Shown: piece after piece, positions 34,401-40,151 of the stretch
Layout of the letters: each line of letters starts with the position of its first letter
Numbering within the stretch: position 1 is the first letter of the stretch
Assembly: GCA_030691625.1 (NCBI GenBank)
Contig: JAUYDX010000047.1
Coordinates: 1 to 40,151 of the forward strand
DNA from: Candidatus Omnitrophota bacterium
GTDB lineage: Bacteria; Omnitrophota; Gorgyraeia; Gorgyraeales; Gorgyraeaceae
Direction: 5' to 3'
DNA length: 40,151 nucleotides
Program-made: the position numbers and the translations under genes
Notes under the pieces: generated by a model
Told to the model about the DNA's origin: nothing
Database searches by the model: none
The model's input: the letters and a program-made list of their open reading frames with translations, nothing else

Positions 34401-37400
34401 TCATCAAGCTGGGAATGGGAAAAGATTGATGGAGAATGGATGTCTGTGTGGAAAGAAAGGGCAATGATTTCATGGGCACAGAGCAACGGACCTGATAAGG
34501 AAGAAAACAGGTATTCCAAGACGTTTGAAGAGAACTCAGACGCCAGCGGCTGGGTTATATCAGAAGGCACCAATGGTTTTGGCGGATTTTTAAAAGAGAT
34601 TATTGAGGTAAAAGGCGATCCTAACGGCAGGCATGTGGCGCAGTGGAGCGATGATGGCCAGAGCGGGTTTGAGCTGTTCAGAAAGGGCGAGCCAAATACA
34701 GGGTCTTATTACTTATATTACCTGACTTGGAATTATAAAGACGGAAAACGCGAAGAGAGCCTGACTATAATAGAAGGTTTTAATATTTATATGAAGTCCC
34801 AGAATGACAAGGGCACGACTGTTACCGAGGCTGAGCGCAATCAGAATGCCAGCGGGGTTAACTGGGCGAATATTTGGAATAATAATACAGAGACAAAGTC
34901 TGTGATGCTGGCAAAAATAAAGCGGGAAGGGAATTATTATCATATTGACGGAGAGTCTGTTATGTACGAAGGCCTCTTAACAGTGATTGTCTCTTTGAAG
35001 CGCGAAATAGGCAAGGATGAAGCAGGGGTCCTTGACAGAAAGGCGTATTTTATAAGGAACGACTCTTTTGTTGACTGGCCTGAACTTGTAAAGCAGTTAA
35101 AAGACAATATCTCCGCTAAATTTGTTTATGATGAATTAGGCATGGGCCTGTTCGCAAAGGTGGTTTTATCAAGGAAAACCGGGGGCGATGGGGATTTTAA
35201 ATTCACTATAGATCTTGATGAACTGTGGGAATACCCTGAAAAAGAAGGGGATGAATTCATCTTTAAATTTATCCAGAACGGGACGTCAAAGACATATACA
35301 GCCGGATCAATGACCCTGGACTATACTACAGGATATATTGTAAGGGATGAAGACGGCAATATTGTAGAAGATCATACAAGCATAGATCGCGAAATCGCGG
35401 ATATCAAAGCAGTAGTTACAATAACGTGGGTGGATGAAGAAGGAAAACCTGTAAAAGCCGGGGAATCGCCCAGAGGTTACAAGATAAGAGTGACAATACA
35501 AAGCCCTTCAATAGAGCAAGGCTTTGATCCTTCTGAACCTGATGAGAATGGAAATGTGACAGAGACTATAAACCACAAGATAGTTTATAACGAGACCTCG
35601 TTTGAATTCACCATTGATATAGATGTTGAAAATATGTCCAGCGGAACTGACCTATCCATGGATGCCGGGAAACTTTATCAGGAATTCCTAAAGGATAAAA
35701 CAGATGAGTATAACAAGCAGAATAACGAGTCCCTCACAGTGGAACAGTGGCTGGATAAGAATCCATTGTATAAAAATCCAGCGCTCAGGGCGGTATTCGA
35801 CCAAAAGATAAAATTAATCAAAGGCAAAAATGCAGGGGAATGGATACCTGAAATTACCAGGACTTACAAAGACGGAGCAACAACGATAGGCACAATGAAG
35901 CTAACTACTATGAAGCTTCACACATTATCAAAGGAATTGAACGATTTAAAATCAACAGCTACTTACAAGGAAAACCTGGCATTTATGCCGGAATCGCTTT
36001 TAATAAAGGATATGAAGATTGCTACAAATGGAGTGCTTGATTATACGTATGAAATCAGCAGTGACGGCGTTATCAGCGGGGCTGAACTTCTCCCGAATAA
36101 TACCACACCCGCCATTGATACTAATCCTCCGGAGCCGTTAGTAAGAACTACTGAACCCAGCGCAGCGGGCGCCCTGGGCGTTTTCAGCCCTCTAGGCCTG
36201 TCATCTTTATTGAGGGGCCAGACTGTTATAAGCTTTGACTCTGGCAATAACGTGGAAAGCATTGTGATGCCTGACAGATCAGGGAACATAGTAAAATATA
36301 CGCTCAAATCTGTTGTGTCAGAAAATAAATTCAGGATGAAATCAGGGAGTTTAAATATCCCTGACATTATCTTAACGCTTGATAAGGAAGGTAATATAGC
36401 TATTGAGGCTGTGGATTCAGGAAATCCTCCGATACTTATACAGCTTGCAGACGGCAAGGCAATAGGCCAGGCAAGAGGCGCTGAAACAGAGGGGGTCTAT
36501 GAAATTTCCCAGGATATATCCGGCAATAAGATAATGCTGATAGATTTTCAGGCTAAGGAACTAAAGGAAGAAAAAAGCATAAAGACAGCCACGAGCATAA
36601 TCGAGGCCATTAAAAAATTCCTGGAAGAAAAGATGCAGGCAATAGGCGCTGTCCCTGATAAGATAAGAAATGCCATAAATACTCTGGGAGGCGTAACTAA
36701 ATTTTTAAAATGGCTTACACAGATGGGCACGTATCTTATAAACTGCGCTGTCATTGCGGCAAAGGCCGTGCTTGCAAAGGCAGGGGTGAATCTGGGAGTC
36801 CAGGAGATAGCGGTTGATATGATCTTACTGGACCTGATGGCAGGGAACATTAACCCCAGGACCACAGCCATACTTTACAGCACATTTTCCGCGATAGAAA
36901 AGATAATAAAGAATAACGGCGTTAACATGAAGACCATGTATTTTACAAGGAGCCAGCTTGAGAATATCACCACGCCTGTTATCGCGCATGTAGGCGGAGA
37001 TCACGCAGTGGTGGTCACAGGGGTCTACAATGGAGAGGTCTATATCATAGAGTCAGACGGGAAATTATACAACGTGCCTATCAATAAATTCCTGGAGGAA
37101 TGGAGCGGTTTTATGATCGCGGAAAGGGCTCCGCCTATGACAGGGGCACCGGATACCGCGATCAGTATCCCCGAGCAGATTCCTTCCCAGGGTTTTATTG
37201 CCACGCCGCAGGAAAAACTCATACCGCAGGCAATAGAAGACAGATTAAAAAAAGCTTCTGAAATACCTTCATCAGATCAAAAAATAATCCTTGTAACCAA
37301 GTTAAAAGAACCTGAAGCAGACTTATTTGACCACAGCCGCGTACATGAATCCAGCCCTGATGTCATAACCACTATAGGGATTGACGGCTCTATAACCTAT

Positions 37401-40151
37401 ACAAAGAGCTGGGTAAAATATGAATATGACGCAGACGGCAGGCTTATCAGCGCCAGCGGAGAAGACTATGTATGGGGAGAGGATATATTCGGGAATTCTT
37501 ACAGGACCACCTCTACCTCCACGTATCTGATAATAGGAGGCCAGGCAAAGAAGGTAAGATCCGAATCTATTACCGAGTCAGAGACCCTGGATGGGTCAAA
37601 CAGCGCTACCACAGGGACTGTTAATTACGAATACACAGACGGCACTGAAGACCCGTCTACATTACCTTCGGCATACACAGATGAAGATGGGAATGTGCTC
37701 AAGGGGCTTTTAAAACACGCAGACGGGAGCAGCGTTACTACAGGTTCGGATGTATTTGGGAATGGCTATACCACAAGAAGTACTGATACTTATGCGATTA
37801 TAAATGGAGAAGCAAGGGTTCAAAAAAGCGTATCTAATACAGAAAGCCAGACCATATCAGGCGCGTTGAATAAGACCACGTCCACTATTGAATATCTCTA
37901 CGCGGATGGCACAGAAGACCCTGATTCTCTTCCCGCGGAATGCATTAATGAGGACGGCAAAATAATTGTCGGCTCATTAAAAGGCGCCAATGGCCTTGTG
38001 CAGTCTTCCTCAGAAGATGTATTTGGCAATGCCTACACCACCACCACAATAGATACCTACGGGATACTGGCAGGCAGGGCAAAGGTCCTGCAGTCTAATT
38101 CAATAACAAAATCCGTGTCCCTTGATGGCCTTATAAATACCAATACAGGCCGCATTGAGTATGAATACAGCGTAACTGAAGATCCTTATGTGAACCCTGA
38201 GACAGGGAGATCCGGCATAGGGGTTTTGGTTGGCGCAAAGGGCGGAAATATTGTAGAAGGCGAAGACGTATTTGGAAACAAATATTTCACCACCACCACA
38301 AATACCTATACCATGAGCATGAGCGGCCAGGCAAAGGTACTGGAAGCTGTTTCCCTGACCGAATCAGTTAATATAGACGGCTCTATAAGAAGGGATGAGA
38401 ATTTTATAACCTATCACTATACAGACGGCACAGAAGACCCGGCAACGCTTGGACCTGAATATTTTGACAAAGACGGCAATATAATAATAGGCATTTTAAA
38501 ATCAGCTGAAGGCCATGGCCAGACAACAGGCGAGGACGCATTTGGCAATAGATACACTACAGTAAGCGCCAATAGATATATCTACAGGAAAGGCGAGGTG
38601 TTTGTTGAGGGGGTGGACAGCGTTACAACCGGCAGAGACCTTTTTGGCAATTCTTATACAACCACAACCTGGATGGATTATTCTTTCGGCAGTCTTAAGA
38701 AGGGTGAAAAAGGCGCTCTCAGAGACGCTGATTTTGTGATATCCGGGATTGGCGCAAAAGGAGGCGGATCTGTAACTGTAGGCAGGGATCTGTTCGGAGC
38801 AGAATACAATACCGCAGTTACCAACACATATATATTTAATAAGGGACAGTTGTATGTTAACAAAGTGGACAGTCTGACAAAAGGGTCTGACGCATTTGGT
38901 TCCAGCTACACATCAATAGGTTTTGTTGAATATCTATACAGCAGCCTTAAAAAAGGAGAAAAAGGCGCGCTAAGGGATGCTGATTTTATATTGATAGACG
39001 CCAGAGGCGGAAATGAAAATACATCCATAGATGTATTTGGGTCGAATTCCATTACCACTACCACAAATACCTATATCTATAATAAAGGCCAGGTTTATGT
39101 GCTTGTCTCAGACAGCGTGACTACTGGTTCAGATTTGTTTGGGTATAGCTATGCTACCACAGGGTCTATTAATTACAGCTATGGCCAGTTATTAAAAGGC
39201 GAAAACGGCGCTCTCAGGAACGCGGAGTTTGCGATAAAAGAAGCCGCAGGCGGGTCTAGTAACGTAACCCATAATGTATTCGGCGAATTAACCACCAGCG
39301 TAACGACAAATATATACAAAATAGTAAAGGGCCAGTCATTAATAGATACCTCAGTGGTTGTTACAAGCGGCACAAATCTATTTGGAGAGTCATATGTTAC
39401 CACAACCATCACGAAATATACGTATCATGAAACCCCTGAAGGGCCTAACAAGGCGTATGGGGAGCTAAAAGACGCGATAACAGAGTCTAATACCGAAGGC
39501 AGTGATGTATGGGGCTCAAGTTATGCCACTATATCCACATCCTATTATACGAATATAAACAACAGGGCGCTTGTATCAAAGGTTATGGCTCAGACCACAG
39601 GCGAGAATCTGTTTGGAGAAAGCTACACAACAGAATCTATTACTGAATATTTCTATTATGATGGAAAAACAGGGCCTGATAAGGTATATGGCGAGATCAG
39701 GGATGCTAGAAGCGTCAACATAACAACAGGCCTTGATGTTTGGGGTTCAAGTTACCAGACCACATCCACAACCAAATTTATAATAATAAAGAATAAACCC
39801 CTGCAACAGGAAGTTACAGCTGTGACAGCAGGCTCTAACCTGTTTGGAGAAAGCTACACTACATATTCCACTACCACCTACACCTATAAAGATACTGAAG
39901 GCGGAGACGCCAAGGAAACTAGCCTTGGCCAATTGGCCAGTACCGCGAGTAATAGCGTTACTAACGGCACCGACGTCTGGGGCGCCACATACACGACTAC
40001 ATCCGAGACCAAGTTCACCCAGATAAATAACAGGCCTTTTGCTGAAAAAGTCACAGCCGTTACAACCGGCACAAACCTCTTCGGCGAAAGCTACACCACA
40101 TACTCAACCACCACCTACGCCTATAATGACAAAGGAGAGATACTCTCTACC
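31494..40151 (+). CDS. Giant secreted repeat protein with two C39-like domains, 3' truncated by window edge (at least 2,886 aa)
   Basis: ATG 31494 (MLDWQNKKWIKVIACVLVITFLAYDIAWATDFSP..., signal peptide). I translated this frame by eye to 40151 and found no stop. Not in the supplied ORF track. Confidence 0.93.
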   Translation, partial: MLDWQNKKWIKVIACVLVITFLAYDIAWATDFSPIALHSAIPGTPGIFPKITSFISEKIFKKTDKTKKPEETEISFRSQLVPSKKYEERSGFLRLEAVRDMIKRQMDEMQRRQQIEQERVNRYIIDSDINKGLYIDAVEKAQEAQSINQQIMKARGETMGAAAATSEFNYVMNKDGSKVNYIDGLPSSIENEQMADSYGYVSIKNTKNMKYNSSRLLTSYDAEVIDPKGNITKINWYDAVYSPDSVWWADSTTKAGKYMLSYKEIITDPQGTVIQREWSTAKENYDSLKRPMTYRETIKDAIGNTISTSDWSNGIYDGDKLKSYHQVTKDAYGNVSTLDWEAEYNNFGYIKKSSSKEKLEKRDHSTSFTESATTYDYDSNGTLNTASGTSAITGEDEYGNRNTGTTTQHYETINGQVKLTKNLSIVDYENIDGSTAHSESVVEYTYDSRNLLIGAEGITGTTGKNIFGNGYKTITTDTYEIIASQARRVHSVSISDEEDLFGSNTHSETINDYKYDAKTGDLISATGYTDTLSEDLFGNQSVTRTDHIYQIINGEARMIGSETRGDLVNPGSEMGQIISGIQDFLESYAALATPEAKQAKLQEAGLAGLGLKLADLTTAGALKIAVWLFRASTNLINCAINAVYNILSKLGITVTKKELIQKAVLIDVLSGVITPENASGDLMLSMYSMVKAAQAKGITLYGANVTIEQLKSIGKPVIAHVGGDHYIVIKSVGDSQITYIQDNEEKIMGLAEFLSVWEGNIATQDVPSGVTAMNEEALKAITGAEAQYRLPRPKKPTDPATGVNPPQWSAPEDSVKPKDAKSSQWEDVSGWEWQCEWNDSEDQWEWKSVYVEKAKISWQKDGKNYYQIFGKNRENKWEAITNTEGKPTGPAYNSDYNNSRPPDGRAFRPPPLDEKREMKVKIKDGIYVTFRYSKSVPVIDIEGKVAYFTYYLVFTDPVTNNDQEVEWVDSSSWEWEKIDGEWMSVWKERAMISWAQSNGPDKEENRYSKTFEENSDASGWVISEGTNGFGGFLKEIIEVKGDPNGRHVAQWSDDGQSGFELFRKGEPNTGSYYLYYLTWNYKDGKREESLTIIEGFNIYMKSQNDKGTTVTEAERNQNASGVNWANIWNNNTETKSVMLAKIKREGNYYHIDGESVMYEGLLTVIVSLKREIGKDEAGVLDRKAYFIRNDSFVDWPELVKQLKDNISAKFVYDELGMGLFAKVVLSRKTGGDGDFKFTIDLDELWEYPEKEGDEFIFKFIQNGTSKTYTAGSMTLDYTTGYIVRDEDGNIVEDHTSIDREIADIKAVVTITWVDEEGKPVKAGESPRGYKIRVTIQSPSIEQGFDPSEPDENGNVTETINHKIVYNETSFEFTIDIDVENMSSGTDLSMDAGKLYQEFLKDKTDEYNKQNNESLTVEQWLDKNPLYKNPALRAVFDQKIKLIKGKNAGEWIPEITRTYKDGATTIGTMKLTTMKLHTLSKELNDLKSTATYKENLAFMPESLLIKDMKIATNGVLDYTYEISSDGVISGAELLPNNTTPAIDTNPPEPLVRTTEPSAAGALGVFSPLGLSSLLRGQTVISFDSGNNVESIVMPDRSGNIVKYTLKSVVSENKFRMKSGSLNIPDIILTLDKEGNIAIEAVDSGNPPILIQLADGKAIGQARGAETEGVYEISQDISGNKIMLIDFQAKELKEEKSIKTATSIIEAIKKFLEEKMQAIGAVPDKIRNAINTLGGVTKFLKWLTQMGTYLINCAVIAAKAVLAKAGVNLGVQEIAVDMILLDLMAGNINPRTTAILYSTFSAIEKIIKNNGVNMKTMYFTRSQLENITTPVIAHVGGDHAVVVTGVYNGEVYIIESDGKLYNVPINKFLEEWSGFMIAERAPPMTGAPDTAISIPEQIPSQGFIATPQEKLIPQAIEDRLKKASEIPSSDQKIILVTKLKEPEADLFDHSRVHESSPDVITTIGIDGSITYTKSWVKYEYDADGRLISASGEDYVWGEDIFGNSYRTTSTSTYLIIGGQAKKVRSESITESETLDGSNSATTGTVNYEYTDGTEDPSTLPSAYTDEDGNVLKGLLKHADGSSVTTGSDVFGNGYTTRSTDTYAIINGEARVQKSVSNTESQTISGALNKTTSTIEYLYADGTEDPDSLPAECINEDGKIIVGSLKGANGLVQSSSEDVFGNAYTTTTIDTYGILAGRAKVLQSNSITKSVSLDGLINTNTGRIEYEYSVTEDPYVNPETGRSGIGVLVGAKGGNIVEGEDVFGNKYFTTTTNTYTMSMSGQAKVLEAVSLTESVNIDGSIRRDENFITYHYTDGTEDPATLGPEYFDKDGNIIIGILKSAEGHGQTTGEDAFGNRYTTVSANRYIYRKGEVFVEGVDSVTTGRDLFGNSYTTTTWMDYSFGSLKKGEKGALRDADFVISGIGAKGGGSVTVGRDLFGAEYNTAVTNTYIFNKGQLYVNKVDSLTKGSDAFGSSYTSIGFVEYLYSSLKKGEKGALRDADFILIDARGGNENTSIDVFGSNSITTTTNTYIYNKGQVYVLVSDSVTTGSDLFGYSYATTGSINYSYGQLLKGENGALRNAEFAIKEAAGGSSNVTHNVFGELTTSVTTNIYKIVKGQSLIDTSVVVTSGTNLFGESYVTTTITKYTYHETPEGPNKAYGELKDAITESNTEGSDVWGSSYATISTSYYTNINNRALVSKVMAQTTGENLFGESYTTESITEYFYYDGKTGPDKVYGEIRDARSVNITTGLDVWGSSYQTTSTTKFIIIKNKPLQQEVTAVTAGSNLFGESYTTYSTTTYTYKDTEGGDAKETSLGQLASTASNSVTNGTDVWGATYTTTSETKFTQINNRPFAEKVTAVTTGTNLFGESYTTYSTTTYAYNDKGEILST
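33390..33800 (+). other. C39-like peptidase domain 1 within the giant ORF
   Basis: TNLINCAINAVYNILSKLGI (Cys codon 33405-33407) ... KPVIAHVGGDHYIVI (His codon 33666-33668) ... ITYIQDNEEKIMGLAEFLSVWEG. Confidence 0.7.
36723..37125 (+). other. C39-like peptidase domain 2 within the giant ORF
   Basis: TQMGTYLINCAVIAAKAVLAKAGV (Cys codon 36744-36746) ... TPVIAHVGGDHAVVV (His codon 37002-37004) ... YIIESDGKLYNVPINKFLEEWSG. Confidence 0.7.
37470..40151 (+). repeat. Degenerate protein-level tandem repeats in the giant ORF (FG/WG-signature units)
   Basis: About 18 copies of [GS]xD[VL][FW]Gx.Y.TT signatures, e.g. GEDIFGNSYRTTS, GSDVFGNGYTTRS, GRDLFGNSYTTTT, GTNLFGESYVTTT, GSDVWGSSYATIS, GTNLFGESYTTYS. 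Confidence 0.88.

Noticed and set aside
36041-39932. Series of minus-strand ORFs of 60-138 aa (36041, 36548, 37040, 38678, 39179, 39747)
   Set aside because: All antisense to the continuous plus-strand giant ORF; no RBS or domain support.
37470-40151. Repeats considered as CRISPR or non-coding satellite
   Set aside because: Degenerate at DNA level, variable unit length, and fully open in one reading frame; they are protein repeats.
1-40151. Transposase, integrase or phage genes marking a mobile island
   Set aside because: None recognised by eye in any listed ORF; the palindromes flanking 1.6-30.5 kb alone are not enough to call an island.

Overview
40.15 kb bacterial window. Gene style and protein content suggest a Candidatus Omnitrophota-like genome, but I cannot confirm taxonomy without a search. 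Left end (1-2.1 kb): 2-oxoacid:ferredoxin oxidoreductase gamma subunit (5' truncated), gltX, a PilZ protein and tRNA-Gln(CTG). 2.2-13.4 kb: an envelope/stress-type cluster with 2 histidine kinases, 5 response regulators, many small lipoproteins (several below the ORF-track cutoff), an 8-loop EF-hand protein and a collagen-like lipoprotein with an OmpA-like C-terminus. 13.4-22.9 kb: unusual fusions (GtrA plus alpha/alpha-barrel-like region; AMP-binding C-terminal domain plus ACP plus PlsC; GT4 plus PilZ), two alpha/beta hydrolases and a tandem DUF3108-like pair. 23-26.7 kb: tRNA-Leu(GAG), a GT2, a methyltransferase and a TMTC-like membrane/TPR protein. 26.7-30.4 kb (minus strand): FIST protein, histidine kinase, response regulator-GGDEF. 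30.7 kb: tRNA-Glu(CTC). Main discovery: a sigma70-like promoter, a c-di-GMP-I (GEMM) riboswitch and an overlapping intrinsic terminator lie directly upstream of a giant ORF at 31494. It stays open for 2,886 codons to the window edge and is absent from the ORF track because it has no stop codon here. The protein has a signal peptide, two C39-like cysteine-peptidase-like domains and a long FG-signature repeat tract. The nearby FIST-HK-GGDEF operon and two PilZ proteins suggest a local c-di-GMP circuit. I also found three sets of non-coding repeats: a promoter cassette in 4 copies with invariant 16-bp spacing, a 43-bp palindrome in 2 copies upstream of c-di-GMP-related genes, and a hairpin element in 2 copies.
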